Origin: Haberlea rhodopensis | Taxonomy: Eukaryota > Streptophyta > Magnoliopsida > Lamiales > Gesneriaceae | Assembly: GCA_907163345.1 (NCBI GenBank) | Contig: CAJQUN010001060.1 | Location: 1 to 64,000 of the forward strand | Reading direction: 5' to 3' | DNA length: 64,000 nucleotides | Shown here: in pieces, positions 25,058-38,200 of the stretch | Layout of the letters: every line of letters begins with the position of its first letter | How positions within the stretch are numbered: position 1 is the first letter of the stretch | Position numbers and translations under genes: made by a program | The notes under the pieces: generated by a model | The model's input: only the letters and a program-made list of their open reading frames with translations | Told to the model about the DNA's origin: nothing | Databases searched by the model: none

Positions 25058-28000
25058 TTCTAATAGAATGTTGTCGTTTTCATATTAATACCAATCCTCC
25101 AAACATGAAAAGTATGGTGCATTTATCAAAATATATTGTGTCCTAATTGCATTTTTCAAAATACATAAACGATAGAATTTATAATTTGCATTTTGCTTTT
25201 GAAAATTTTCTTTACTTTAATAAAATTAAAACTTATTTTGTTTTTCTTTTTATTTTTGCGAATATTATTGACAAATCAATTATTGTTGTTATTAGAGCAA
25301 ATTTTATGTTAAATTCATGAAAATTTTCTAGAGATATCAATCTGTGTGTGACGGGCACTGTAGCAGACGAGTCTTGCTGGCACGGCCCGTTTCCAAAACT
25401 AGGTAGGCCTGGCATGGCCACTTTAGTTTTTTTATTTTTTTGTAATTATTTTTAAAAATAAAATTTATATTAATTAAATTATTTAAATATAAGAATAGTA
25501 GAACAAAAAATATGTTGACACGATACATGTGGATATTCAAATTTATTGAATTTGAATGACTACATTCACAAATAAGAAAGTAACAAATCACAAAATATTA
25601 ACATAAAACATTCAACTTTCTTCATTTTAATCAGAAGATACATCATGTTCTTCTACACCTTGTAATCGGCTATCGGCATCCAACCAATCTTTTAATAAAA
25701 TACACATATTTATTATATTTTGTTTCATTCTACTTCTTTTTTGATCAATAACTCTCACACCTGCACTAAAACAATATTGGTATAGAACTGTGGATATCAG
25801 AGGCTTTAGTAGATCACATGTCATTATTGAAAAGCACAGGCCAAAATTTAGCATTATCTTTCCATAATGCCAAAACATCAAATGATTCTAATTCTTGTTT
25901 GCTAAAATTAATTACTTGGTTTAAATATATTTGAAGTTCAATAAATAATGATCGAGTAGAGTAAGTCGAAGTAGAATCTTATTTTCTTTGTAACATTATC
26001 CACACAAAGTATTTACTACTACCATCACTTGATCTAGAATTATAAGGTCATGTTACTAATTAATCCAGATCAACAATCATTACGCAAAACCCGATGATTA
26101 ATTAGTTACGAATTTGGGAGAATAATTAAATTGACAAAGAAAAAGTCAATCTGAAAACAACTAGTAAAATTGGAATTGAAGGAAATAAACAAATTAGTGA
26201 ACTTTTGAGAGAATCCAGATGATTGTTGCGAATAAATGTGTTCCGCACTACGACATATTATATTTAAAAGGTATAAATTACAAATATATATATATATATG
26301 CATTATTTTTATTGCATGGTGCAATACCCACACACACGCATGGTACAACACACCACTCACACAAAACTAAAAGCACAAGACAAATCTTAGGAAACATAGA
26401 TCTTCATTCTTCCTCCTTTCCTTTCTCCCATATTTCACTTGCTTGCTGATTTCTCTTCAAAACTCCATCAAACCCATATGAGATTCACATGCAAGCTTGG
26501 ATTTGGAAGGAGCAAAGGAATAAGATTCGAATTGCAGCAAGAAAACCCAAGGAAACCTCAAAGTGCAGCAGAAACAATAGGTTTTAGGTGGAAATTCGTG
26601 AGATTCAGTTGATTGTGGCTGGTGTTAAGGCTTCAAATCTCACAACTTTAAGGTTTATAGGTATATTTTCAGTTTATAAACATAGCATGGTCAAATAATT
26701 CTGAAAAGATGTCGAATTTATGTGGGGTTGCTGTTGTAACTTGTTTTCTATTTCAAGTCAGTGTGCATGTAGTCTGATACTTCGAATTTTAAGTATAGAT
26801 AAGCTTCGACTTTGAAGATGTTGCCCTAGATAAAAGTTGTAGTATTTTGTGTTAGCTTTAATTGGCCTCCAAAATCAGATAATTTGGAGTTACAATAAAA
26901 GATTTATGGTCATTTTACCAAAAATTGTACAATCTGGAAATTTAGTGCACATGAGTTTCATGCATCGTGTCCTTCGTGTTGCTGAGAAACATTGGCTTCG
27001 AATTTGATTATTGTTATCCAAATAAGAGTTGTCGTGTTAGGTGTTACCTTTAATTTGGCACTGGCCTCACTATATTTGGAGTTAGGATGTAAAAGTTATG
27101 CTAATTTTACCATCTATGCAATCTGAAAATATGGTACCTTCGAGTTTTGAAGCTGAGATGTTTTGATAAAATCTACTTCAAAATGAACGAATTAGCTTAA
27201 ATCTCATAACATACGGATTGTAGAATTTTGAGTTATCTAAATGTTTCACTGAAATCATGTCATTTGGATGTCGTATGAATTAGTTACGAAGTGTTTACTA
27301 AACTAGGTCAATCTGGAACTTAAAATTTCCCATGTTTCACATAAGTAATGTTTAGACACAATTTGTCTTAGGTAAATGAACGAATTTGGGGAAGCGTCAA
27401 ACATATGAAATTTCACATTTTTAGTTAGCTTTCAAGATAAATTAGACCCATGTAATTTGATTATTATGAACCAATTACTATGAGCATGTAAGCTGAAAAT
27501 TTAAGAAGTTGTTAAGGGTCAATGTTGAAATTATGAACTTGATATTATGTAGTATTGGAACACTTTGATAATATAATTGAGATGCAAATAACTAGGTTAT
27601 AATATACCGATGTTAAATGGAGAAGTACGGAAGTCCTTGATTTTTATTAGCAGTGGCTTGAGGTACGTAGAAAACCAGTTCTATCACGATGTCTGACAAA
27701 TACATGTGATGTCCCTGGGAATGATTTATTTGTCATTATCTGATTCCTATGTGATTATATGACATGTTGAACTACAGTATATGTGATTACATGATACATT
27801 GAACTGCATGATATGCGATCTTATGATATATTGAGCTGCATCATATGAGATTACACGATACATGGACATTGAGCATATCATATTAATCTTACCGCTCCCT
27901 TGATATCATTTGACTATGATGATATCTATAGTGTCATACGGACGCTGGTCACGACGATAACAAACAGTTTAGGTAGAAACTGTAGTTACGTGCGTTGTCG

Positions 28001-28430
28001 CCGGACCTAGACACAAGGGATGCTGGGCACGACACAGTGCAGTGTGTGTCGCCATCCTCTGCTCGAGCTTGATATTGTTGATGATCTTACCTTTGATTCC
28101 GGCCATATCGACACTTTGAGATTGTTATCCCGTACATGTATTGCATTCATGCACTGCAAGCATCGCAAGATACTTTGTCATGCTATTGTGATTTTACATG
28201 TTTCTCGTACCGGGGTTACTGACCCCTTCTTGAAGGCTATCATGTCTTTATTGTGTAGACATGACAGGTAGTATAGGTGGACGGCCTGCAGACAGAGGCG
28301 GAGGGAATGGGGGTGTGGCTCGGTGCAGTCGTACCCGCCAGAAATTTTATGATCATATATATATGTAGTTTGCGGAAGACGAAGGAAAAAATGAACAAGA
28401 AAAAGGTGTACAGTAGTGTTAGGGGCGGGT

Positions 28431-29697
28431 CAAACTTTCGAGAGGCCTAAGGCATGTTATAAAAATGAGGCCTTACTAATCATGCATCATATCATGAGCT
28501 ATTAATGATTCACTCAACAAATACATCTACAAGAACTTGAAAGAGAATATAAATAGAGAATTGTACTAACTTCATAATATCATCTTGAAAATTTAACTTA
28601 AAAAGTAACTTCACACTAAACAAAATATATGACAAATAAATAAAATCGTCAACAAAAGCCCTTACAGTGCTGATGTTTCAAGGACCCCAAGTCTCATATA
28701 TATGATGATGCCCCTGCAAGACAAAATAGATGGTGAAGCAAATACATGTAATCAAAGCTAAAACTTTGGTGAATATTGAACTAAAAACCTATTTCTTGTC
28801 TTTTTTGCTGCAAAATAGTTATTAAACTTGTGTATTCAAGTGTAGCCAATAAATCATTTTTTATTGCTATAATTGCTAATCTACAATTATAAAATGCTTA
28901 TTAAACTTGTGTATTCAAGTTTAGCCAATAAATCATTTTCGATTGCTATAACTATTAATCTATTTAAGCGGTCTTGAGTCCTAATAATATGATTATATAT
29001 ATACAATTATAATAATATATATGGTTAGGATTTCTTGTCTTCATAATATAATAATATATATAAAATTATAAACATTTTAGGCCTTACTCCAAATAGGGGC
29101 CTAAGGCCATCTCCAACGCGCACCAAATTTGGTGTGAAACACCAAATTTGATGTGTTCTTTTGCTCCAACTGGACGCCAATTCTGGCGTCCATATTTGGT
29201 GCAGCTACAGACAGCACTGTAGCTGTACTATCGATTTCTTTTTTTTTTCTTTTTTTTTCTAACTTTTTTATTGTTGTTATTACTTTATTGTTTTAAAACT
29301 ATCGTTGATTTATTATTTTACTTATTTAATATAAAATAAATTATTTAATATAAAATTAAAATACAAAGTAAATGAAAACTAATTGTTTTTTTAATGATCT
29401 AATTATTAAATTAAAATTGATTATCTAAATTTTTTAAAATATAAATTTAATATAGAAATATATTAATAAATATGTAATAGATAATTAATTGAACAAAATT
29501 GTAAATGAAATTGAAAGGAATATTTAGAGAATATTCTTTTTGGTGTAAAATTTGAAGTATATGTGTTGGATATGAGTTTTGTATTTGGTGCAGAAATTAT
29601 ATTATTTTGGTATAAAATCTGCGCTAAAATGAAGTGATGAGTTGGAGATGGCTAAGGCAAAGGCCTTACTTGCCTTAAAAGAGGAGCCGACCCTGAT
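28431..29697. mobile_element. Non-autonomous DNA element, third nesting level
   Basis: The left end AGGGGCGGGTC and right end GAGCCGACCCTGAT are imperfectly inverted. The 7-mer TAGTGTT occurs on both sides (28424-28430 and 29698-29704). Subterminal AGGCCTAAGGC and GCCTTACTTGCCTTA words pair. The right terminal part is separated from the rest by the inner element at 29108-29651. Confidence 0.6.
29108..29651. mobile_element. MITE, fourth nesting level
   Basis: Inverted ends CCATCTCCAAC...GTTGGAGATGG are flanked by CTAAGGC on both sides (29101-29107 and 29652-29658). Read another way, a TAA duplication with GGCCATCTCC-type ends would make it PIF/Harbinger (Tourist-like). The superfamily is therefore unsettled. 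The 544-bp element has no coding capacity. Confidence 0.7.
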
Positions 29698-32201
29698 TAG
29701 TGTTTGTGTTGATGTGAAAATGGAGGCGACAATGAGACTTTCAGATAAGATGGAGATGATGGTGAACAGTGTCGGGGTTATAAGACTCCAAGTTTATCTT
29801 TTACTACGAGAATGCCACTGCCAACTGTAACGCATGGGTGATTTTTTTTATTTTTTTATTTTTTTATTTTTATTTTCTTTTTCTTAGAGGAGTGTATTAT
29901 CTAGGCCTAATAATTTACAGTTCTTAATTCTGTATTTTATAATTGAGTCCGAAATTTTAGTATGGAAGATTTGAATAAAAAATTGAACTTTTTAAACTAA
30001 TACTGTTAGAATAAATAAATGAATTAACTGATTAGACACAAATTCTTAATTAAGAAAAATTTCTTCTTACAAATATAACTAATTTTTTGTTCATACATAA
30101 TATGTTATTTTATTTTATAATAAAGAATATGGTCGGTTTCACTTTTAATAAAATTTTCTAAATACTTTATTTTTAATAAAAAATAAGTTATATATCTTGT
30201 TTTATCAATATAATAAAAAGTAATATAATAAACAGTAATTTCTTTAACATAATTTATGATTCTTTTTTTAAAAAAGTTTCACACCCACAATATTAGAATC
30301 ATGGCTCCGCCGTTGCCTGCAAATGCTTGAGAGGATGTATTTAGGAGTACCAGAGCTCCTTGAGAGCGAGCTCATGTTTATGTTTTTATGTATTGTGTAT
30401 CAGTTAGTTGATAAACACTTTTTAATAACAAATTTACTGGTCGGGTATGCCCCGAGTAGATGTATTTGGAGTATGATATTCTGAGAGGCTTGATACTTGA
30501 CTTCAATGAGATGATGTGTTTATTTGTCAACTTGAATTATATATTTTCAGTATTAACAACAAGTTATGGATATATGTAATCAAGTCGAAAAATTTTAGGG
30601 CCAAGTTTTGTTAACTTTTAAACTAATTTTCCGCTATTGACATTAAAATTATCATTGTTTGATAATTAAATGCATGATTAAGACCGAGCCCTCACAAGAA
30701 TTATATAATGAATCATAAAAAGAAATAAAATATTATTATTGCGATCTTTTTCTTTATTAACATTAGCATTATCATAATTCATGTTAGTATAATAATTATA
30801 ATTTATACACTATATAATTTTAATCTAGGATTCAAAATTGCTGCCAACCTATTCAAAAGAGGAATAAATTTTCAATTTTTGTTAAATTTACACTTCATTG
30901 GTTCAACAATGTTTGTTAATAAATGATTTCCTCAATATAATGCAAAACATTCATTAATTTCATAAATTTTATTTAAAAATATTGAAGAAGTTGGATAATA
31001 ACACCCCAAAAATAATTTAGCATCATAAAAAGGTTCCAATAAATTTAAAATATTAGAACCAGTTTCCCAATCCTTTCATATATATGAAAATGTTTAGTCA
31101 TTCTTTCATTAAAAAAACAAAGTAATGAAATCTTTATAAGATTAACATGCTTGCAACATTAGATATGTGGAATTCCACCTATTAGGAACATCATGCGGAA
31201 AGTCTTTATAATTTTTACTATATGAAATGCATAAACTTTTGAAGTCTTGTTTTTTTAGCAATTGAACAATTAAGGAATTTAAGAGTATTTATATTTTTTT
31301 CCTAAATGATTCTCGAGTGAGTTTTCAAATCATTTTGCACACACAAACTTAAAATATGATATGCACAACGAATATGAAAAATTCACCATTTAAAATTGGT
31401 CTCAATTAACCTTTTAAATGACTAATTGCGGCGATCTTATTAATTGCATTATCCAAAGAAATAGAAAATAATTTATACTAATATTATATTCATAGTTACT
31501 AGCATAACAACATTAAAAATAACTCCACATAAGAGGCCAATCAATTTTTGTAAAACCTAATTTTTTTTTATTTAACACCCATTTATCATCAATTCAATGT
31601 TCCGTAACACATAGATATAATGTATTGCCAATAAAAATTGTCCAAACATCATTGTTTAATACTACTTTTGAAGAAAAAATTCCTAAATACAAAACTAAAT
31701 TTGCTTTATATTCATTAAAAAATTGTGAATGCATCTGATTTAATAGTATTCTTGAAAACTTTTATCTTTGAAGCTGCAAAACTAAATGAATATAATTAGT
31801 AAATTTTGCATTCTTCGCATTGAAAAGTTTCTCCTCGCATACTATGTATTTAGTTAATTCTCTCATATCTATTTAAAGTGAATAAGTGAAAAATCCTAAA
31901 TTGGAACTACTACTACTGCCACTAGGAAATTGGGAAAGATTAATTTAGGTTTCATCATTAGATTCTCTTTCATGTTTAGCCATAAGCCTAAATTGATGAC
32001 CCGTCCACCTAAAGAAGTATATGCATAATCTTATTTACATTTTTTACAAAATGCTCTTGTGCCATTTCACTCAACATTTTCGACATCAAATAATTGCCAC
32101 ATATTACTTGTTATTTATTTTTTTAGAAGTTTCACTACTAGAAAAATCGATTTTAGTGACGCTAAAATACATCACGAAATGTAGCTATAGTGAAACTTTT
32201 A

Positions 32202-32382
32202 CTTTTTGTGACGCTTGCTTAAAGCGTCGCGTAGATAGGTGTTTCAATATATATGTAAGTTACAGCAACGCTTGAAAGCGTCACAAAAAGCCTTATTCGT
32301 GTTGCTTTAAAGCGTCACTATAACCTACATATATATTGAAACATCCACCTACGTGACGCTTTAAGCAAGCGTCACTAAAAAC
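32202..32382. repeat. CACTA subterminal palindrome
   Basis: Two arms of about 88 bp (32202-32290 and 32296-32382) are inverted copies at close to 90 % identity. They contain the repeated words GTGACGCTTGCTTAAAGCGT and AAGCGTCAC and share CAATATATATGTA. In CACTA elements such subterminal repeats bind the TNPA-type protein. Confidence 0.8.
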
Positions 32383-33324
32383 AAAAATGTCACTATATAT
32401 ATTTCAAACACAATACAAGTAATTGCATCACAATAAGTTAAAAGTTGTTTTTTTTCTTCCATATTTCGTGCTTATACATATAAAAATAAACATCTGTATT
32501 AATTAAACGTTATTACAACTATCAGTGTTATTACAAGATTTTCAAGAAATTCGCACAAACTATCAAATCATTCACTTGGATCTCCACCGAGTAGTTAACA
32601 CATTTTCTAGGGCTTCTTGCTCCCATCGACTATTTTCAAGTTTTGGATCCCACCGGCAGGGTGATATCACCAATAATAGCTATATAGAGGAATCAAACAA
32701 GAAGCAAGCCAATATAAATTATATTGAAGCAAACCACTATATAAATTACATAAAATTAATAGACAAGATAAACAAAAGACTAACAATACAAGATCATCAC
32801 GAGATCAAATCATCACATGTGGCGCTTGGTGTAGAAACACCAAAAGAGGAGGCAGAAGTTCTTGAATACAAGCAGAGCTCATTCTGAACAACAGAAGATA
32901 CCTTATAGATAGGAGACAAAAAGGTCTGCCTTGGGTGGATTGATATTCTTGAAAGACCTGATGAGCAGTTGGGAAAGAGTATAGCATTATATAAAAGTTT
33001 ATATAAGATTAATATGCATACAAATATGATCAAATTTACCAAAGGAAAATTTTAGAGATCACAATTGTTCAAACCTTTACCTGCAAATTGCTACAGTAAC
33101 ACTGAAAGAAGTATGATGAATCAAATTCAAGTAAAACGACCACCTCCAGTCTATGTCCACTGAACTATCACCAACTAATTCATCTAACTGGTAGACAATA
33201 AGAGATAAGTTTCATTTAATGGCAAATTAGCATCATCCTATCAAGCAGAATGCAAAAACAGAGTAAAACACTGGTACATGCCAAGCAATCACCAGCTGAA
33301 CTTAAACATGCGGGGATTTGACGG

Positions 33325-33414
33325 TTATTCTGTATCTGTAATTTCATCCTCATCTTCCACTAGAATATGGTATGCGCGTTTTTTGGCAGCAAAAACACAG
33401 GCCACCTCTTGACG
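33325..33414 (-). pseudogene. Possible captured terminal exon inside the CACTA element
   Basis: A minus-strand exon-like segment follows a TTTCAG acceptor and stays open for 29 codons to a TAA stop. It ends with the acidic tail VEDEDEITDTE. The product is not recognised. It would be the last exon of a minus-strand gene whose earlier pieces lie beyond the gypsy insertion at 44765-45393. Confidence 0.4.
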
Positions 33415-33469
33415 CTGAAATATTAAATTGCACTAAATATCAATACTTGGAACATTCTTCAACTACTAT

Positions 33470-34294
33470 TGATATCCCTGGTTCTGGAGGCCCAGTAGGT
33501 CTTGAGGGTCCGAACTTTATTTGGGCCATCAGTGGGGGGCCCATTTAGTCAACAAAGAAAGTTCACTGCCCATCCCGGGTTATCCTTGTCGAGCTCTCCG
33601 CCCGACCCGGCCCTACCAAGCTTATTGCGGCGCGATCACCTCTGTCCAGCAGCTACTATCGTTTCCGAGCCGGGGTGGCGAGGAAGTACACCAAGAGGCC
33701 GGGGAGGTCCGCCATGGAGCATGCCGCCCAAGCTGAGGCGCGGCCCCTCATCAAAGCAGGACGGCCTATCTTTAGCAAGGCAGCCGGGCTGTGGCGCGGT
33801 TTCCTCAATAGGTCGGGACGGGCAGTCATTGGACATGATAGGCTAGCTGGGACCACCTAGGGTGGTCCTGTGTACCGGGACTAGGGTTGCAGGAATCGGA
33901 CACCTATTAAAGCAAAAGCTGGACCTGCTAACCAATCAAAGGGCGGCCAAGCACTGCAGATACGAAAAGCATATTCGCGGACACAGAGAATCACCAGAGC
34001 AAAAGGATCGTACGAAGTAGGCAACAGATGTAGATGGTCCCCCATCTGTGGTCCCCCCTCGGTTTCAGATATTGTCTCCAGAATCCCCGGCAGACCAGAA
34101 CCCTTGGCATCCCCCCCCCCCCTATAAAAGGGAGAGAGCCTTCCTCTAAGAAAGGATCCAATCATCGGAGATCCAGGAAGAAAAACGAGAGGATCCTCCG
34201 GATTCCGGCCCCAATTGCGACTCCGCAAAACAACACATACTTTCCCATACATAAATTCATTTGTTACCAACGCGAACCAAAAGGAGGGGTAACA
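33470..34294 (+). repeat. 5' LTR of the gypsy element
   Basis: It starts TGATATCCCTGG and ends GAGGGGTAACA. A TATA box (TATAAAAG, 34133-34140) follows a run of 12 C. Several reading frames of 60-114 codons inside it recur identically in the 3' LTR and are not genes. Confidence 0.95.
34133..34140 (+). promoter_or_regulatory. TATA box of the gypsy LTR promoter
   Basis: TATAAAAG in the 5' LTR, about 160 bp before the LTR end and 208 bp before the gag ATG. The same motif is at 44213-44220 in the 3' LTR. Confidence 0.75.
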
Positions 34295-34297
34295 AAT

Positions 34298-34313
34298 TGG
34301 CGCCGTCTGTGGG
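34298..34313 (+). other. Primer-binding site of the gypsy element
   Basis: TGGCGCCGTCTGTGGG starts three bases after the 5' LTR. TGGCGCC-type sites are usual in Tat and Athila elements. The exact tRNA was not resolved. Confidence 0.75.
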
Positions 34314-34340
34314 AAAATTTGAGCAAGAGACGTTGATGCG

Positions 34341-35290
34341 ATGGTAAGAACAAGGAGAACGGAAGCAGAGGAAAATCGAGAGCACCACGCCTCCACCAAT
34401 GGCGAGGAGCAGCCACTGCCCGGGGTAAACATGACAGTGGGAGCTTTGACACTGGAGCAGCTCACAAGACTGATTGCAGTTACGGTGGAGCAAACCATGA
34501 GGAAAAAGGAAGGTCCGTCCGAGGGCGTGCACGGGGAAAGCTCCCAGCAGATGAAGGATCCCGAACAAGGAGCAACTTCCCGGCCTAAAGTGACTGCTGT
34601 TCCGGATCTGGAGGGCCAGGTGGAAGAGCTGAAGGACGAGGTCCAGAGGATGAAGAGAGGGATGGGGGGGTACCTCTGTCAGGAGGGGAACCCCTTTCTC
34701 GGGTGAAATAGTCAACGAGGAACTCCCAAATAACTTCCGACCCCCCAATGCGGGGGAATATGACGGAAGCACGGACCCAGAGGAACACCTGGGCAGGTTC
34801 GAAAATGCTGCCATGCTACATTGTTACTCGGATCGCCTTAAGTGCAAGGTGTTCCTAACCACTTTGGTGAGGTCGGCCCAGAAGTGGTTCAATCAGTTGG
34901 AGCCGGGCTCCATTACTTCCTTCGCCGGATTTAGCTCCGCGTTCTTGCATCAGTATGCCAGCAGCAAGCGGTATAAGAAGACCTCTCTGAGCTTGTTCGA
35001 GATGAGGCAGGCCGAGGATGAGTCGTTGCGGGAGTATATCAAAAACTTCAATACTGTGATACTCGAAATAACGGCCTGCCCGGCGGAAATCCTGATCAGC
35101 GCCTTCACCCAAGGCCTGAGAGGAGGAGACTTCTTCCGATCATTGGTAAAGAAGCCTCCTGTTACCTATGATGATCTGCTCACCCGAGCGGAGAAGTACA
35201 TCAACGTGGAGGAGGCCCAGCAACTGAGGAGGAAGGAAGTGCGGAGGACTGGGGAAAAAACGGATCAACCAGGGCGAGAAGAGGCCAGTG
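34341..35290 (+). pseudogene. gypsy gag, frameshifted twice at homopolymers
   Basis: Structural gag region. The ATG at 34341 opens a basic N-terminus (MVRTRRTEAEENREHH). The capsid-type retrotransposon gag core is in the second frame at about 34700-35250, with KVFLTTLVRSAQKWFNQL and FEMRQAEDESLREYIKNFN. The frame shifts by one base in a run of seven G (34665-34671) and again in a run of six A (35255-35260). At each place one surplus base explains the shift. The rest of gag, with a C-x2-H...GH-x4-C knuckle (residues 51-64 of the next frame), is joined to pol. These may be real indels, programmed or otherwise, or sequencing errors, since both lie in homopolymers. Confidence 0.85.
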
Positions 35291-38200
35291 GAAGGGGCAC
35301 AGCTCGGTCGATTTTCCCATTATACGCCGCTGAAGGTCTCCAAGGAGGAGGCCGTCCGCATATGTGAAGACAAACAGGTGTTGCAAAAGCCGGCACCAGC
35401 TAGTGTGGAGCCGAGCAAGGAGGCCCCGGAGAAATACTGCATCTTCCACCAAGCGACTGGGCACACCACACAAGATTGCCATCGTTTGGATGAGGAGCTC
35501 GAGAAGGCAATACAGAACAGTTCCCAGTTCAAGCAGTTGTTGTCCCGACCCGTCCCACCAGGGGATAATCTTCCTCGGGGAAGGGGTCGAGGACCGTCAT
35601 GGACGAGAGGGAGAGGGGGACGGACCAACTTCCGTCCTCCGTTCCGTGGTAGAGGACGTGCTCGAGGACCCCCAAGGAGCTTAAATGACGTCAACCCTAC
35701 CCGCGCTGACTCCCCAAAGCGGGGAGTCATAAACATGATCTCGGGCGGGACAACGGATGGGGATTCCAACAGGGCTAGGAAGGCTGTCAGCAGGAGAGAG
35801 ACCCTGAGTGTAGGAGGGATTTGTGGAGCCGAGGAGGAGGTGGTTGTCAGTTTTGGGCCGCATGATCTGGAGAACATTTGCACACCCCATAACGATGCCC
35901 TGGTCATACGGGCCACTGTTGCCAATTATGAGGTTGGGAGGGTGTTTGTAGACACAGGTAGTTCCGTGAACGTGTTGTTTGATGAAGCTTTTCGGCAGAT
36001 GGACTTAGGAGGGTATCAACTCGAGCCAATCAACACCCCACTATTTGGCTTCGCTGGGCACACCGTGTACCCCCTCGGTCAGATTTCCCTGCCCCTTTCC
36101 CTGGGAGGTAAAGAAGATCGGAAAACCAGGCTGGTCACATTCACCATTGTGGCGGCCTCATCTTCATACAACATCATTCTGGGGAGGCCAGCTATGAACG
36201 AATTCAGGGCTGTGGCCTCCACCTTCCACCAAAAGATCAAGTTCCCTGTAGGAAAAAGAGTGGGGGAAGTTAGGGGAGACCAGCCCTCATCCAAGAAATG
36301 CTACGCGGAAACTGTGAAGTTAGAGGTGAAAAGATCCCGAAGGGGCGGTGATGAAGGACGGGAGGATAGGGGGGTGCAGATGGTGCAGGAGGTGCAGGCG
36401 ATGAGGGACGGAGAAGAGGAAATTATATTAGTCCCAGGACAGCCCGATAAAACCACAAGAGTAGCGGCTGACCTAGACAGCGTCCTGAAACACGACTTGT
36501 CGAATTGCCTGTCCAAGCATGCCGGAATATTCGCCTGGTCCCCGACCGAGCTGACAGGGGTGTTGCCCTCTGTAGCCCAGCACCGGTTAAATGTCAATCC
36601 AGAAGTAAAAGTAACCCGGCAAAAGAAGAGGCATTTTGGACCAGATAAAGACAGAATTATCCGAGCCGAGGTTAAGACCTTGCTGAGGGCCGGACAGATA
36701 AGGGAGGTACAATTCCCCACTTGGTTGTCAAACGTGGTTTTGGTTCCCAAGTCGGCGGGAAAATGGAGGATGTGCATCGACTTTCGTAATTTGAACAAAG
36801 CCTGTCCCAAGGACTGTTATCCCCTACCTCGGATCGATCAGCTGGTGGACTCCACCTCGGGGTATGAGCTGTTAAGTTTCATGGACGCGTACCAAGGATA
36901 TCACCAAATACCCTTGGCGAAAGAGGACCAAGATAAGGTCAGTTTTATCACGTCGGATGGAACATTCTGCTATGTGGTCATGCCCTTTGGCCTCAAGAAC
37001 GCCGGGGCCACATACCAGAGGTTGATGGACAAAGTGTTCGAAAACCAGGCGGGAAGGAACATTGAGGTTTATGTGGATGACATCTTGGTAAAATCTAAAA
37101 GCCAGGCAGACCTACTGCCCGACTTAGAGGAAACTTTTGCCACACTAAGCAGGTTTGGTCTGAAATTAAATCCAGCTAAGTGCGTATTTGGTGTGAAGAG
37201 CGGTAAATTCTTGGGTTTCATGGTAACAGAGAGGGGAATCGAGGTCAACCCGGAAAAAGTTAGAGCAATTCAAGAAATGACCTCACCTCGCAGCATAAAA
37301 GAGGTGCAAAAACTGACAGGGAGGATTGCGTCCTTAGCTCGTTTTATTTCTAGGTCAGCTCATAGGAGTTACCCTTTCTTCCGAGTGCTAAGAAAGGCGA
37401 AAAAGTTCGCTTGGGACGACGAGTGCGAGGAAGCTTTCTCTGACCTGAAGAAGCACTTAGCTGAGCTACCAGTCCTGGTAAAGCCGGAGCCCGGCGAGAG
37501 GTTATGGATCTACTTGTCTGCTACAGAAAGCGCTGTTAGCTCGGTACTGATAAAACAAGACGGTACGGACCAGAGGCCGGTGTACTATGTCAGCCATGCA
37601 CTGAAAGGGGCGGAACTCAGATACCCAGAGGTCGAAAAATTGGCATTAGCTTTGATCCTAACCGCAAGGAGGCTGAGACCCTACTTTTTGTCACACCCCA
37701 TCTCAGTGCTAACCAACAGCCCCATGGGGAGGATAATGACCCAGCCTGATGTATCGGGTAGATTGGTGAAATGGACAATCGAGCTCGGCGAGTACGACGT
37801 AACCTACCAACCTCGGTCATCCATCAAAGCCCAGGCTTTATCAGATTTCATCGCGGAAATGATAGAGGTTGAAGCTGAGGAGCCCTGGAAGGTGTACGTG
37901 GATGGAGCAGCTAACAGTGAAGGCAGTGGAGTGGGGATTGTTCTGATATCCCCCGCGGGTGAGAAAATGAAGGTCATTATCAGATTAGACTTCCGGGCTT
38001 CTAATAATGAAGCAGAGTACGAGGCTATACTGATCGGGCTGAGGTTGGCAAAAGAGGTCGGTGCCAGCCGAGTGATCCTTCACTCGGACTCCCAGCTGGC
38101 CACTCAGCAGGTGAAAGGGAATTACGAAGCCAAAAGCGAGAAGATGATAGAATACTTGAAGGCTATACAGGAGATGTCAGAAAGTTTCGTGGAATGGAGC

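Larger units (their letters stand above)
28293..30315. mobile_element. hAT-like element nested in the solo LTR
   Basis: The ends are CAGAGGCGGAGG and an imperfect inverse CTCCGCCGTTG. The flanking 8-mers CCTGCAGA (28285-28292) and CCTGCAAA (30316-30323) match at 7 of 8. No transposase is visible. It holds two further nested elements. Confidence 0.65.
26041..30696. mobile_element. Solo LTR inserted in the hAT transposase, host to nested elements
   Basis: It begins TATAAGGTCATG (a worn TGTAAGG) and ends GAGCCCTCACA. A perfect 5-bp target duplication AGAAT flanks it (26036-26040 and 30697-30701), and the hAT coding remnants resume on both sides. Subtracting the nested element leaves about 2.6 kb. 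No gag or pol is present. It is related at its left end to the fragment at 19808-20707. It carries an AT microsatellite at about 26285. Confidence 0.8.
25627..32139 (-). pseudogene. hAT transposase pseudogene (RICESLEEPER-like), interrupted
   Basis: Minus-strand remnant of an autonomous hAT transposase, read from high to low coordinates. A BED-type zinc finger lies at about 31990-32113 (C-x2-C and H-x4-H spacing, ending HMAKHERES-like). A WVLNKK block lies at about 31578-31610. The DNA-binding/core segment with RWNSTYLML is at about 31150-31195. The C-terminal dimerisation region at 25627-25950 carries FDVLALW and SAGVRVIDQKRSRM. Numerous stops and frameshifts are present. The coding region is cut by the solo LTR at 26041-30696 and, just upstream of the zinc finger, by the CACTA element at 32143. 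It is not functional. Confidence 0.85.

Noticed and set aside
32525..32887. A 120-codon plus-strand frame inside the CACTA element
   Set aside because: It has no known motif, is rich in Asn/Ile as expected of AT-rich DNA, and lies opposite the strand that carries splice-like signals.
33502..33860. Short proteins encoded at the start of the 5' LTR and again at 43583-43941
   Set aside because: They fall inside both LTRs identically and are incidental GC-rich frames.
36301..36810. Minus-strand frames opposite gypsy pol
   Set aside because: They are shadows of the strongly coding plus strand with no recognisable domain.
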